Assembly: GCA_023333565.1 (NCBI GenBank)
Contig: JAJKFH010000115.1
Location: 1,984,001 to 2,048,000 of the forward strand
Reading direction: 5' to 3'
Length of the DNA stretch: 64,000 nt
Source of the DNA: Puffinus mauretanicus
Lineage: Eukaryota; Chordata; Aves; Procellariiformes; Procellariidae
In this document: one piece after another, positions 1 through 14,508 of the stretch
Position numbering within the stretch: the first letter of the stretch is position 1
How the letters are laid out: the number at the start of each line of letters is the position of its first letter
Notes under the pieces: generated by a model
The model's input: the letters and a program-made list of their open reading frames with translations, nothing else
Databases searched by the model: none
Told to the model about the DNA's origin: nothing
Program-made: the position numbers and the translations under genes

Positions 1-978
1 TTTTCTTTTATTTACTTAAACTATTTCAGATGAATGTTGATTTCTAGACAGTTGCCCAGTCCAGCAAACATGTCAGCCTATACACCTTTGCTCACATGAA
101 CAGTTCTAGTACTGATTTTATTCCAACAAAAGGGTGTGGAAACAGAAAGAATACTTGGATGATTGTGGAAGGAGGGGGACTGAACAGAAGAAAGTTTAGA
201 TCTTCCTCAAACTCCTTCCTTAGTACAGCAGCCAGACACAAAAATAGATAAAGACTGAAAACTGTAATGCAATATATAACCTTCCTGTCTCTGACTAGAC
301 CAGGATTTACATCAATCTTTATTGATATAAACAAAATAACTATATACCATTAGCAAGACAACATATAATGGTCAGGTTCCCATTCACTTATAGCAAAATA
401 CAAAACCTGAACTAAAAAATGCACTGTAGATATTAGATACACATACAATGCATGATGATAATAGAATAACAATAGAAAGTAAAAGAACACTCAAATAATT
501 TAAGGAGTTTAAATTACTTTGATAAAATAAACAAATTAACTAATAAGTACATTTCTAGCCTCCAGTAAAAACAAAGCAAAATATGGGACACTATTTTCAT
601 CCTTTGTCATTCTTGTATATGATCTTCCTCTACAAAATGGGACTTAAGTCTCAAAGCACAGTGAGAAATGTGAAGCTCATTGGTAAGGGTAGCTGGGGCT
701 GGGGCTTGAAACAAGCAAAAAGAACCTATCATCACAAAACTCGAGATATTTTAATTTTGTTATCTGATGATTTTATGTGATGCCACTGACCTCATCAATG
801 CATTTCTTAGAGGACTGAAACAATGAACTGAAAACATGAAGGAATCTTTTTTTTTTTCATTGTTCTTTACAACAATACAAACTAGAACATGCAAAATGAG
901 ATTATCAGGCATTTTAAAAATTTACACACACTCCAGAATTAAACTTAGATTTTTTTGTGTGGTGGTTTTGCTTTTTTG

Positions 979-1006
979 GTTTGTTTGTTTGTTTGTTTTG
1001 TTTTTT
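979..1006. repeat. (TTTG)n simple repeat
   Basis: Five to six TTTG units inside a longer T/G-rich run. It is an ordinary microsatellite. Confidence 0.85.
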
Positions 1007-1752
1007 AATTGACTTACTGGAATAAGTGATCTATTGTGAACTATAATGCAAAGGAAGTACAATTTCTGACTTAGAAAATTCCTAAGGGCAGAGTGCTGAG
1101 AGTTGAAATATCAGTGTGTATGCATTTATTTCTTTTTTTGTCTTATGTATTTTCCTCTTGTCCCTGCTGCCAGCCATTTCCACAGACAGGAGAGTGGGCT
1201 GGGTGACTTCAAACCAATTTGGTCATTTGGTTTTCTACAAATGTTCAAATTCTAGTCACATTTTCTCATTTAGAAGATTTAAAAGCAAATGTCTTCAATA
1301 ACGATAGAGAGATATTCATTATTTATAATTTTTTCAGGAGTAATCATGCTGGTCTTAAGGAAAATTATATGGAAAATATCCACAAACTGAATTAAACCTA
1401 TTTTGATGAACAAACATTCACATTAGTTTTATTATCCAGTGAATCTATTTTTACTTTTATGAACAGGTGGGGTTTTTTCATTTCTTTGAATAAGCTTTGA
1501 TATAATTCTACAATTATTTCTTGCACGGAAGTCATAAGGGAAGGATTAAAAAAAAATAAAAATCAGGGGAATGAATACTTTCTTCCTGCTAGATAGTTCA
1601 ATACAGAACAATCATTACTTTAGTATGGAAGAAACTAACAGTCATGGGAACATCCTCTCCCATGCAAACTTTTAAATTTAATCAGGGCACAACATGACCA
1701 TTTACTAATCTGGTGAAAACTTGTGAAAAATATTGCACAGATTGTTTCTTAC

Positions 1753-1784
1753 AAAAAAAAAAAAAAACCACCAACCAACCAACC
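1753..1784. repeat. Poly-A followed by (CCAA)n simple repeat
   Basis: About fifteen A residues are followed by ACC/CCAA units. It could be the tail of a retroposed sequence, but no body can be recognised next to it. Confidence 0.7.
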
Positions 1785-4700
1785 TACAATAGAACAGAGA
1801 CAATATTTATATTCGCTGTCACTGAAAGTGAGATATTTCCTTACAATATGATTCATGCTCTTAGATTCACTGCGAGATTAATAAATAGTACTTCCGTGTC
1901 CTAGGAAATTCCTTTAAGTGTAATGAGACAGCAGCATATCTGAAAAGTCCTTGCTCTACCTGTAAGAGGTGAATGTCAGTACAGGGAAACGCCTGACAGC
2001 AGACACAGAAGTTCCACCCTCATCGCTGAAAGGGTCAGAGACTGGAGTGCGTGATCCCATAATTAGCTCAGCCTGGATTTTCCTCATTAGTACATTAACT
2101 AAACCATAGGCAACTTTTTTGGTATTCTCTTTCCTTTACCTCTTGCCAGAGTAGATTAATATTAGTCAGGTGACAATAGCATTCCTTATTTCAATTTGGT
2201 TTTACTGGTCATATTGACACTCATACAAAGAAAAGATTGCAGGTTTACTTAATCAGAAATCCAGAGACAGAGCTAACATTCATTTCTTGTCCAAATCAAA
2301 ACAAGTGTACACTTGAACACTGCATGGCAGAAGGAGGGTTGCATGACATCTGGAAACATAACTAAGGAAAGTACCTTTTTTAACAAGACTTTATGACTTA
2401 CTTTATCAATTGCACATATTGATTGTAATGCATCTGTTAACCATGTTCATTACATTAGCTAGGTATGATTGCTATTGGTCTCAAATCACTTTGTCGGAAT
2501 TGCATCAGAAAATTCCATTACTTGTTATAATGTTTATTGTTACCAATCTGTCTTAACCTACTCTTCATTACTAACAAAAAGTAATTGTAACTTACGATTT
2601 TACATTAACAGAAATGTCCCATCTGTAATTTATTTTCTAAACAAGGTCAGTATAACCTTTCACATTTAGTTTGTGTTGTCAACAATGCAATTTGCTTATG
2701 TCAAGCAAGGTGCCTAAGTTTTCCCTACTTACATTTCTGCACAGTTAAGACACTTGAATATAATCAGCTCTCCCTTATTCTGAGCTTCAATGGATCCTAA
2801 TGCTCTAAAGTAGCCTTCTACAGAGAAGAAATATTTCACCATTCATTTGCATCAGTGCCAGAGCTACAGGCTACAGTGCACTTCAAACAAGTAAGAGGGT
2901 CATCCCTCCAAAGACCTCACAGTAGGAGACCAAATATGAAGACAAAAGAAAAACAAACAGCAGCAGTGGAGCTGATAAAGACTGCAGCTCCATTCATTGC
3001 AGCTATCTTGGGGATTTAAAGCAAGCCCACAATCTATGGTTGAGTATCAATGAAAGATACAAGATCAAGGGAACAGACAGCTTGGCTAATGGGACTTCGA
3101 GATTGTGACAGAATTCATGGTGATAAAGGTAGGAAAGTCACAGGCAGAGTGCATGAGGCATTGAATAGAGAGAGTGAGTCGTCTGGGGGCAATATGATGA
3201 AGTCCAACTCAAAAGGAAAAGAGGAATGAGGTAGTGTAAGAGGAAGAGCTGAAGTAACAGAAGTAGGAGGAAAAGTCGAACACCTTCGACAGTCTTTCAA
3301 AGATGCCATAGTCTATTTTAAATTAAAATTATCTTCATAAGGTATAAAGACAAAGCTTGACAAAGTTTGTCAAAACAGAGGTGGTGTTTTTTTAATATAT
3401 TATTAATATTTCTATTGATTGCTCACCTTAAAAAGTGGGAATTGTACCAATAGGACAACAGTGAAACTAGGACATCACTAGAGTGAAAAAAGTGTGACTT
3501 GGGAAAAGCCAGTCCCATTTAACTACTGAACTCTGAAAAAACACTTTTTTAAAAGTTTCAATACTTTGTCTCACTTCATGTCCATATTCGTTCCTTTTGG
3601 AGACACTCTGCTTTTACCCAAGAAGTTTTTCAAAAGTCAAGAAGCAGTACCACTGTTTCTAAAAGCACAAACAGCAAGCAAACTATGAAAACTGTTTCTG
3701 AATGGAAGAAAGCTAACAGCAACCACTGCAATAAGAGACTCCTTCAGCTCTACACTTCAGAGACTTTCATGATGCTAATAGTTCCTTAATCACATGTTTG
3801 AATGCAGGTACCTTTCTCAAATGCCTTAACATTAGTCGTACAAAGTAACAAGGAATGCATATTTCTACCCTTTACAGATGCATGTAGGATTTCAACACTT
3901 TCGGGAGGAATCATTGACTAACCCATTCTAAATAGTTTTTTTTTTTTTTACAACAGTTTATAACATATATCAAATTAGATACTTTTAATTAACTCTTCTA
4001 TGCTGCCTTTATTTCTCAAGTAATGCCACAATACAGCCTCCTGCCTAAAACCAGAAAAGGATGGAATAATTCCTTCCACAAAACCATAGGGAAAGCTGAA
4101 TTTTCCTTCACAGATTTCAGCAAGAATTTGAAAATGAAACTTTAGTGGAATAAGTATAGTATTATGATGCTGAGCAAACCACTTTTTGTTTATAAACAAA
4201 AATTGAAAGAACAAAAAGAGAAGCAACTGCAAATACTGCAATATCATGATGAAAAAAAAAATTCATAAAATCCTATCACAACTATAGCAAAGATAGAAAT
4301 ATGAAAGTAAGACTTGGTTTTTCGTTTTCTATTAAGTACACAGTACATATTAAACCAATAATTCATAATAAACCTAATAGCTAGTCTCAGGAAAGTGGGA
4401 AAATAAAACAGCAGGAAATAGGAAATTATGCATGAAATAATATTATATAAGCCTCCCTGTGCATCTGGATTTTATACTTAGATTATATGGCATGCTGTAG
4501 TAGATACTGTGGGCCCTTGGGCAATTTGCACTGGACCTAACTATGCCTCATCAACTACCATAAGGATGTAAATTTTACCTCTAGTCTATTTATTTTTTCC
4601 TACTATTTAGCAAGGAACTAGCATTAAAACTGAGTCTGGTGTTGCAACGTGCCACTGAAATATTTTTCTTTATAAAACCACTAGGCTACCTTCCCGCTTC

Positions 4701-5799
4701 ATTGTCACTGCTCCTGTTGTATAGGTGAATCCAAGCACTATACCATGCCTTGTCCAGCCGAGGCTACCTACCCTGCACCTCCTTGGCAGAATGAGGGTTG
4801 CATCTAGGATTAAGGCTTAAGGACCAAGCATTCATACAATTCTTTGTGTGGTGTGTTGAATTTAGCTGGGTATCCAACACTAACCCAGCCCCCGCTCGCT
4901 CTCCATCCTCAACAGGACTAGGAGGAAATAATATTCCTCCCCCTCTTTCTCTGACCTTGGTGTTCATGAGGTTGTTCCCCCACCACACTCCTCACTCTCT
5001 GTTTGTGCAATGCCAGTGCATTCAGGCATTGCAGACTTCTCTCTGTTATCTGCTTTAACAGCACCCACCCCCCTTCTTAAATTTCATCACTCATTTTAGT
5101 CTTCCATTCCAACTTCCACCTTCCCCCCCCAAATCTTGTGATTTCTACCTAATTTTTCACATTCAAAAGGTACATGGAGAAGTGCAAAAGGCTTACACCA
5201 AGGGACACGGGCAAAGAAATATTTATCTCTAGGAACAGAGTTTGATGATCATTGCAAAAACATGTCATTCAAGTGCAACCTCATTTCTTATATAAAAAAA
5301 CAATTTAAGTACCATTTGTACACTTAGTCCTTTCTGTGTCTAAGGCTCTCCTTTTCAAAGCAGCCTTCAACATTTCTTTATTCTTGAAAATGACTTTTTT
5401 TTAAAGTCAGTTCAGTTTGGACATCAAAGGTTTACTACCTCAGATGGCACGTGTCAAAGTTTTTTGACAGCAGTAAGAAACTCCTCTTTGCAATTCTTTT
5501 CTCCTGACAAATTTCAGCTTTATAAATGCCACTCCATACAGGAAATCTTGGAAGATTACCACTATTCTATTCATTCAGTTTGTTAAGCATGTTTTATAAC
5601 AAAGCTAAGAATGTTCCAAGTTAATGTTGCCTTTCATTTTGTCCTGTAAGCAGGACGTGACACAATATAAAGCCTATCAGATGGATGAGCCAATGAATTT
5701 CAGGAGTCACAGTATCCATATAGCACTGAATCATTCTGAATTCATAAGTTATGCATGGGTTCCCCAAAACATCATAATTAGAACCCCCAAAGTACAACA

Positions 5800-5830
5800 G
5801 AGGTCTTTTCCAACCTTAATGATTCTATGA
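5800..5830 (+). mobile_element. CR1 LINE 3'-tail scrap
   Basis: The bases read GGTCTTTTCCAACC, then a few bases, then GATTCTATGA. This matches the last 30 bases of avian CR1 elements, as also seen at 61790-61819. No upstream CR1 sequence can be recognised, so it is either a very short 5'-truncated insertion or an eroded one. Confidence 0.6.
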
Positions 5831-7547
5831 CAGCTATGGCACACGTGTGCATGTTTAAGACCTAGGCTAGAAAAATTGCCTGTTGAATTTTCAAAAGAAG
5901 TGCTTCAAATATAGAAGTACCTAAACCTTGAACTGACTCCTTCCCACATTGAGAAAGGCCAATGTTATAAATCCTGCCCTAACTCTGATTATTTCTCTAC
6001 TGGAGAAATTTCCAAAGGCTTAGCTGAAAGTTTACACAAAACATTCCTTACTCTTCAATGCCTCAGTGTTTGGATTATACAAACCAGTTTCTCTACTTTT
6101 ATTTCTGTAACAGAAGGCCATATGGAACTAGTAAATATTCATCAAGTTTTTGCTGATCAAAATTTGTTTTCTTATTTAAAAGCTTTATATAATACTTTTT
6201 AAAGCAGGTAAACATCAACAGCTACAAAGCTGAGATAAGTAGGAGAGAACAAATTTTAAAAGCAGCTTCCATTATTCCATTATTATGCAGATAAAGCTAG
6301 AGGGGGGACAAGCAGTGGAGAGTTTGAAAGCCTACCCTCTTTAAAGGGTTTGATCAGGACTCGTGGCTCCCTGTACCTTCTCAATTCCCTTGCTATTGAA
6401 CAGGCACTCCAAAAGGTTCTTTCCAGGCAACCTTGTAGTTAACATTATTTTACAGAGAATCTCTTCTATAGTCCTTTGATAAACTGCTCTCTTTTACAGT
6501 ATTTTTGGGCACTACTATGCTCAGGGATATTTCTCCTTTAAAACCTAGAAAACCAAAGAAGTAGGAACAAAAAAAAAACCACAAAGCAAAAACCACCAAG
6601 AGTATAATAAAGTTATTACTCATCTTCATTTTCTCATTTGGAAATAAAAATCAGTATGAAGTATCAGTTACCTCACTATTATCTGGACTGAAGCATGGTG
6701 TTGATGGATAAATAGCTCAAGTATTTAGATGACCACATATACTATGACATGAAGAAAATGAGGTGGTATCTGAAACTATGGTAGAAAGTGGCTTAATTTT
6801 TAAAGGGCAAAACCCAACATCTTCAGTTTTACCAACAGATACATGCAAATGAACAGAGCACTGAACTACTTCTTAACTTATTGTCAAAAATATAATGCAG
6901 TTGGTTTAAACTAATCCAACTTCAATGTGACAAAACTGTGTCAGGGGAAGAAAAAAGTCTTGCCACACAAAATGACAGAAAGTACCTCGACAATGTTGCT
7001 AGCAAACTATTATGATCTTTTCTTCTTCCACAAAAATGAGCCTTACTTTAAGGTATCCTAAATTATCTTTCCTCTGGGGAGAAAAAAAAAATAAAAATGA
7101 GGGAAACCTGATTACTATCTGTAGCACATACTCAGACTGTCAAAATACAGGGGAAAAAAATAAATAAATAAATATATATAGAGATTTATGAATACTGCCT
7201 TTCATATTTCCCTGAGAAAGGTCTGGTCAGATACATGAAACAAAATACTTACAAACATCAGCAAAGAAATGTTTCCTTTACTTCATCAAAGGCTCTTTGA
7301 CACCTTCCACAGGACAACTGCACAGAGAATGCTTTCGGATCAAGGAATATTATGTGTTATTTTATTATCTGTATCTTTGAAAGGGTAAGTAGTTGGAGCT
7401 AAATACATGAGGTGGGGTGGCAGTGGTGGGGGTGTGGTGTTAAAAAAACCCAGCATTATTCCTAGGTTTTGAAAAATCAAAACTCCCTATAAGAGTACTG
7501 AAAATTGTTTCCTCTAGCATTTCTTGATGTGCGAGCTACAGCATTTA
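5831..7547. other. AT-rich DNA, no gene seen
   Basis: No feature beyond short A and T runs. A TAAATAAATAAATA-like run lies at about 7160-7175. Confidence 0.6.
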
Positions 7548-9945
7548 GAATCACAGAATCATAGAATAGTTTGGATTGGAAGGACCTTTAAAGGTCATCA
7601 AGTCCAACCACCCTGCTGTGGGCAGGGACATCTTCAACTAGATCAGGTTGCTCAGAGCCCTGTCCCACCTGACCTTGAATGTTTCCAGGGATGGAGCATC
7701 TACCACCTCTCTGGGCAACCTCTGCCAGTGTTTCACTACCCTCATTGTAAAACATTTCTTCCTTATATCTAGTCTAAATCTTTCTCTTTTGGTTTAAAAC
7801 CATTCCCCCTTGTCCTGTCGCAACAGGCCCTGCTAAAAAGTCTGTCCCCATCTTTCTTATAAGCCCCCTTTAAGTACTGAAAGGCTGCAATAAGGTCTCC
7901 CCAAAGTCTTCTCTTCTTCAGGCTGAATAACCCCAACTTTCTCAGCCTTTCTTCATAGGAGAGGCATTCCACCCCCCTGATCATTTTCATGGCTCTCCTC
8001 TGGACCCGTTCCAACAGGTCCATGTCTGTCTTGTGCTGAGGACTCCAAAGCTGGACACAGTACTCCAGGTGGGATCTTACCAGAGCAGAGGAGAGGGGCA
8101 GAATCACCTCCCTTGACCTGCTGGCCAAGCTCCTTTTGATGCAGCCCAGGATATGGTCGGCCTTCTGGGCTGTGAGCGCACATTGTGGGCCCATGTCCAG
8201 CTTTTCATCCACCAGTATCCCCAAGTCCTTCTGGGCAGGGCTGCTCTCAATCCCTTCATCCCCCAGCCTGTATTGGTACTGGGGGGTTGCCCCCACCCAG
8301 GTGCAGGACCTTGCACTTGACCTTGTTGAACCTCATGAGGTTCACATGGGCCCACTTCTTGAGCTTGTCCAGGTCCCTCTGGATGGCATCCTGTCTCTCA
8401 GGCATTTTGACCGCACCACTCAGCCTGGTGTCGTCTGCAAACTTGCTGAGGGTGTACTCGATCCCACTGTCTATGTCACTGATGAAGATATTAAACTGTA
8501 CCGGTCCCAATATGCACCCCTGCGGGACACCACTCATCACTGATCTCCATCTGGATATTGAGCCATTGACCACTACCCTCTGGATGTGTCCATCCATCCA
8601 ATTCCTCACCCACCGGACAGTCCACCCATCAAATCCATACCTCTCCAGTTCAGAAAGAAGGATGTTGTAGGGGATCATGTCAAAGGTATTACAGAGGTCC
8701 AGACAGATGACATCCGTAGCTCTTCCCATGTCCACAGATGTAGTCACTCCATCATAGAAGGCCACTAGGTTGCTCAGGCAGGACTTGCCCTTGGTGAAGC
8801 CATGTTGGCTGTCTCAAATCACCTCCCTGTCCTCCATGTGCCTTAGCATAGCTTCCAGGAGGATCTGTTCCATGATTTTCCCAGGCACAGAGGTGAGACT
8901 GACTGGCCTGTAGTTCTCCAGGTCTTCCTTTTCTCCCTTTTTAAAAACGGGGGTTATGTTTCCTCTTTTCCAGTCCGCGGCAACTTCACCAACTGCCACG
9001 ACTTCTCAAATGTGATGGGTAGTGGCTTAGCAACTTCATCTGCCAGTTCCCTCAGGACCCACAGACGGATCTCATTGGGTCCCATGGACTTGTGCACCTT
9101 CAGGTTCCTTAGATGGTCTCGAACCTGATCATCTCCTACAGTGGGCAACCCTTCATTCTCCCACTCCCTGCCTTTGCCTTCCATGGCTTGGGCGGTGAGG
9201 CTCGAGCACTTACTGGTGAAGGCTGAGGCAAAAAGGTCATTGAGTACCTCAGCCTTCTCCATATCCCGGGTAACCAGATCTCTCATTTCATTCTGGAGAA
9301 GGACCACATTTTCCCTAGTCTTCCTTTTACCCCCAACGTACCTATAGAAGCTTTTCTTGTTGCCCTTGATGTCCCCGGCCAGATTTTACTCTATCAGGGC
9401 TTTAGCTTTCCTAACCTGATCCCTGGCCACTCAGACAATTTCTATGTATTCCTCCCAGGCTACCTGTCCTTGCTTCCACCCTCTGTAGGCTTCCTTTTTG
9501 TGTTTGAGTGTGTCCAGGAACTTCTTGTTCATCCATGCAGGCCTCCTGGCGTTTTTGCCCGACTTCCTCTTTGTTGGGATGCATCGCTCCTGAGCTTGGA
9601 GGAGGTGATCCTTGAATATTAACCAGCTTTCTTGGGCCCCTCTTCCCTCCAGGGCTTTGTCCCATGGCACTCTACCAAGCAGATCCCTGAACAGGCCAAA
9701 GTCTGCTCTCCTGAAGTCCAGTGTAGTGAGCTTGCTGTGCGCCCTAAGCATCTTGAACTTGAGCCCTTGAGCCTCACATTCCCCACCAGCCAAGGTCCAG
9801 CATAGCACCTCTCGTCGTTGGCTCCTCTACCACTTGGAGAAGGAAGTTATCATTGACGCATTCCAGGAACCTCTCGGATTGCTTATGCCTTGCTGTGTCG
9901 TCCCTCCAACAGATATTGGGGCAGTTGAAGTCCCCATGAGGACCA
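7548..9945 (-). mobile_element. CR1 LINE, 5'-truncated (CR1-A)
   Basis: A non-LTR retrotransposon on the minus strand. Its 3' end is the tandem tail AGAATCACAGAATCATAGAATAG at 7548-7570, the hallmark of avian CR1. Reading upstream on the minus strand there are the C-terminal domain, the reverse transcriptase and part of the endonuclease-RT linker. Recognisable CR1 sequence stops near 9945, so most of the endonuclease and all of ORF1 are missing, as is usual for CR1 truncated at first-strand synthesis. I could not identify target-site duplications. It is the longest and best-preserved modern CR1 in the window. Confidence 0.93.
7769..9808 (-). pseudogene. CR1 ORF2 remnant (RT, broken)
   Basis: Remains of the CR1 ORF2 protein, a reverse transcriptase that primes on nicked target DNA. 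Visible motifs in order are [17 protein letters not shown] (early RT block, about 8814-8940), [10 protein letters not shown], and the catalytic FADDT at 8427-8441 (TTT GCA GAC GAC ACC on the minus strand). The C-terminal domain, with a [10 protein letters not shown] block, lies at 7769-8296. The reading is broken by frameshifts between 9307 and 8999 and near 8296-8256. A TGA at 8814-8816 stands where related copies have an arginine-type codon, and the frame continues unchanged beyond it. The catalytic aspartates survive, but the copy is inactive. Confidence 0.9.
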
Positions 9946-12900
9946 TTTCTGACTCTTCGGTTTGCTTTGACCTATTCCCAGATTGAACAAATTTTTCATT
10001 TATCAATTTTCAATTAATTCCCAGACCATTCTGATTACCAATGCACATGTTTAGGTTTAAATGCTATCTAGACTTCCAAGAGAAATAGCAATCTAGAGGG
10101 GAGAAAGCTGATTCTGTGCAATTACAGTAACACTTTGGTTTGGACAGCTGAAAATATTAACATCATGTTGCAGGCTTATGCTGATGGATCAGAGGTCTAT
10201 CAGCAAATAAGTTAAAGATGACAGACAGCTTTGGTAAAATAAACATGCTTTTTCCAACAGGGACATGATACTGTGACTGCCAGTATATCAGAAACAAGTA
10301 GGAAGCTGAAGAGAAAACAAAAAAAAACCAACAACAACAAAAAGAAAATAAAAAAAGAAAATCAAGCTGTGACAATTGTTTCAGCAGAAATACCTCCAGA
10401 TGAAAATTCTGTGAAAACCTGAATTAATCCTGACTTCCTGTTACCTCTAATGTCAGCATTGGTATTAAAATGAGCAAAAAAAATTTACCGAAACATCACT
10501 AAAGAAAGGATTTTAAAGAATCTTGTTATTACTGCCCACATACAGATCTTCACTAGAGATATTACAACATGAAGAATATTATGTTCAAATGTTGAACCCC
10601 ACTGACTTGAATTCAGCCTACTATATGGTCCAGTATCTTTAGTTAATGATTAAAAACATTACCCCTTCCTGTTTAACTATGTTAAAAAAAAAAAACAAAA
10701 ACAAACCAAACTTCTCCTGTTAGAAAGTATATGCATAATCTCTCTCAACCAGTCATTTTCTTTTTGAATTTCTAAAAATTTTGGACAATGAAATTTAGTA
10801 TGAAAAAAACTATTTTTATATCTTGTTCTCACATTACAGTACTGCTGCAGCTGGGATCACAGCAGCACAGAGAAATTGTAGGGGACAAAAGAAATATATA
10901 AATAATGCAAATAGCATGCACAAGTTTTGCAAAGGTTAAAGTAAGTTTCATCTATGGATAGAGCTTAAAACTTCAAATCCTTTTCTAACTTCCAAAGTAG
11001 TTCCACTTGTCTATTTCTTGCATTCACTTAGGATCATTTGGGGACAAATTTTCTCTGAAATTATTTATGTATATTGAGAGAGAGAGATATAAAACATGTG
11101 TGTATATATATATATATTTATATGTATAAATCCCAAAACCTCAACCAACACCACCCCCCCAAAAAAAAAAAAAACCCAACACAACCACTGCATGAAATAA
11201 ATGTAAAGGGCTGGCTTCTACAGTTTTCCATAGTCATAGATTCTTCCTTCAGGTACTACTATCTTTGGCCCTCCTACATATACATATTTCCAAAATCTCC
11301 AGAACAAACTTTCAAGTGTCTGTTAATCAAAGAAAAAGAATTTCAAAGAGATTCAATAGTTGGTCAGTTCAGTAGAGCCATAACAAAATTTTAAATACTT
11401 TATACCAACAACTTGTGCTTTGCTTTCTCCTTCTTCCATCTGATTTCTTAAGCAAACATTTGTGAAAAATAGATATATAAAATCCTCTGATGTCTGCTGA
11501 TTAGTCACAGTTAGTTTTTACATCCAGGTAGTACCGTTACGTTCGTTTAAGATTAAAGTATATGTTAACTTGAGTTATCCACTCACTGCGTTTTGCCCTC
11601 TCTAGTCAACAAATGTAAGTCACGCAGGATGCAGTTTTAAGAGTAGTTCTGCTCAGGCAGTCTTTGTACAAATAGCAACTCCACATTTAGAGACACGGTT
11701 ATTAGCAATTTTGCCCAACTTCCTCCTAGGCTATAGTTAGGTAAAATGAATGAATTCTGCCTTGTTCAAATTAGTTCTTTAAGTTAAAGATTTGGGGGAA
11801 AAGCTAAGGTTAAGGGCAACAGACATTTCACTTTATTATACACAGAACAAGCAGCTTTCCTATTGCTGTCTTTGACGCTTTGGGCAAGATTCACCACATT
11901 CCACATTAAACAGAACAATAGATTGCAGTTCAAGTCCTTCTGGCTTCCTGTTGCTAATTACGGTTTTAAACAACCTTTTAGAAGCATAAATGGATCAAAT
12001 TTATAACAAAGTGTCCTGGAGGTACAAATAGATTTTGTTCCTTCCCTGCTGGTAATCTCTCTCTGTCCTATGTATCCTGTAGAATAACTCACTTCATTCT
12101 GATGGCTACTTCACCTCAAAGGTCTGACCCTCACTGGGGTGCCACAGGGCTGGACATTTACTTACAGCACCACTAAGTTCCCTGCAGTTTTTGGCTTATA
12201 AATCTTTGTCTTCCAGTCATGCATTTCTTCCCCCCGCCTCTGTATTGCAGGAAACAGTCATTCAGCAGTGTCTAAACACAAATGAAAAAAAAAATTAAAC
12301 AAAAAAAGTATATAATACAAACGTCATACAAAAGAACGCTATTGTGTATCCCCCTGGGAAATACTGCATTTTCTGGTAACTTTTTCGTCTCCCCTCCTCT
12401 CTCACACACAGCATCCGAGTGCAATTGGGATGACATGACCTGGTTTATTGGCATCTTCCTCCAGCAATCAGTTGTAAAATGACACAGTATAATTTCATCA
12501 GATGCTAAAACAGATGAACATAAGATCTCAGTATAGTATTCTGTGTGAGGAAAGAATACATTTATTCAACACTTGGTAATTTATTGGAAAATTATTTTCT
12601 GCAGGAAAGATGCCCTTACACATTAGCAAACAACTCTTGCAGCCTCTTAAGTTTTCAAAAGAAGCTCAGAATGTTGAAATATGTCATTACTCATTTAGGT
12701 ACGCTCTAAGAGTACATCTAGTTTGCCACTGACCCAACTTGCAAGAACAAAGAATCCCCCTAGATCCCAATCACGCAATGACCTCCCCCTTTGTGGCTCT
12801 ATATACATGCACGAATTTGTTGATATAGATTTAAAATGTCTACCAGCATCACTGAGCTCTACTTTACGTTCCAAATGGAAGACTTCTGTGACTACCAAAA

Positions 12901-14503
12901 ACAAGGTAGAGCTTCTGGGTATTACTACTTAAAGTTTAAAATCAGAAAGGAAAGAAACACTGATAACCTGGTTGCTTATATTTAAGATACATGTAGTTAT
13001 TTAAATAGAATTGTGTGGTGTCAAAGATGTTTTCTCATTCATTTATATCTCTTGAAATTAGCAGTATATTTCAAAATAGCGTTCTCCATTGAAATATGAT
13101 ACTGAATATGCTACCTCAATATGTGATCACCATACACTTAATTTGTTTTCAGACTGAAACATTTCACACATTTCAAAATGAGATCTAGTTATACCCGTTA
13201 ACCAGAGAACATTTTCTGACACAGTTTGATGTTTTTGATTTTGCTGATAACTTTGTCAGTGGTTTTTTAAGCGGCCTCAAAACCACTCATTCGTGACACC
13301 TCTTTCCCAGGAAGGCAGGTACCATAAACTCAAAACCTTTATGGAGCACTGGACCTCTACTAACTGAGCATTTGCTTTTCACTGGATATTCTAGGAAAGT
13401 TACACAGAAAGGGTTGCTAGATGCAGCACTCTCTCACCACTTTAAGGAGTTGTGCTCCCTGCTGATGTATGCTAACTTCAGGTCTTTTGGATGACAACAG
13501 ACATGAGTTGTGGTCTCCTCAGACAGATAATAACCCTCACTATGTAAGAGCCTTCACCCATTTGGTCAAAAGTACAATTCAAAAGTTCCTCCACCTTTAC
13601 AAAAAAAAAGGTTACAGATATACAAATAGTATGGATATACACAATAAAACAATTTTAAGCCAAAAAAAAATCTTATTCAGCTATAAAGCATGTCTTCCAG
13701 TTAAACAAGAAGAGTACTATACAGCCTTAGATATAACCAATCTTCCTTACTTCCCACCAGGCCTCATTAAATGATAATTCCAGTGCTGTTTACCTTCTCA
13801 AAAAAAAAAAAATCATTTTCATAATCCTGTGTTTAAATATTTTGCTTGATTTGTTCACTGCTGTCCTGTTTAGATGAAATGGCAGTACTTTCTCTCCTTG
13901 ATATTCATATTCTCCCACTAAGCGAGAGAATACACGTGGTTCATTGCCTGCAGCTGGGGGAGATTGGACTCCATAACCAACCAGATCCCTGTAGTCCAAT
14001 GTTCTGTCTTCTTGCCACTGAACATATCATTAGCTCAATTGCAAGGAAAGTTTACAAATGTATGTGGTAAATTTGTTGCTCACTGGACGAAAACTCCCTG
14101 AAGACTCTCATATATTTCACCAGGACAAGGATTTTTGCCTTGAAATCGAAGAGGAACAACATTATTTCATTTGACTTGTTTCAACATCATATCTTAATAA
14201 TATATATACAACTTGACAAGGTTCCTAAAGGATAAAGAGATGAAGAGTTGCTTAGTTTCAGGTCTGCTTTACTCTAAAATGGGTCTAATCCAATACAGTC
14301 TGGAGGCAGATTACAATGTCAGGCCACAATCTTAAATAATGTTCAGAAGACTACCAACTGGCAAGAAATCCATGAAGCTGACTGTTTACCATTCCCTTGC
14401 CCATTATAAACACTTCAGGCTTGGAAATTAATATGGTAACAAAATTTCATTCTTCACAAGCAGGTTTCCTTAAAAATTAGGATTACATAGTCTTGCTGCA
14501 TGA
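9946..14503. other. AT-rich DNA, no gene seen
   Basis: Holds a TA microsatellite (11102-11128), A-rich blocks at about 10318-10360, 10684-10710 and 11158-11175, and a slightly more GC-rich patch at 12330-12450 that I cannot assign. No reading frame looks like a conserved exon. Confidence 0.6.
11102..11128. repeat. (TA)n microsatellite
   Basis: Alternating TA with a few interruptions, just after a short GAGAGA run at about 11077-11088. Confidence 0.8.
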
Positions 14504-14508
14504 ATATG

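Larger units (their letters stand above)
1..5799. other. AT-rich intergenic or intronic DNA, no gene seen
   Basis: No reading frame here has the length or composition of a vertebrate exon that I recognise. The stretch has many poly-A and poly-T runs and two simple repeats listed separately. The part at about 4740-5060 is less AT-rich and carries C-rich runs; it might be an old, unrecognised repeat, but I cannot name one. Confidence 0.6.
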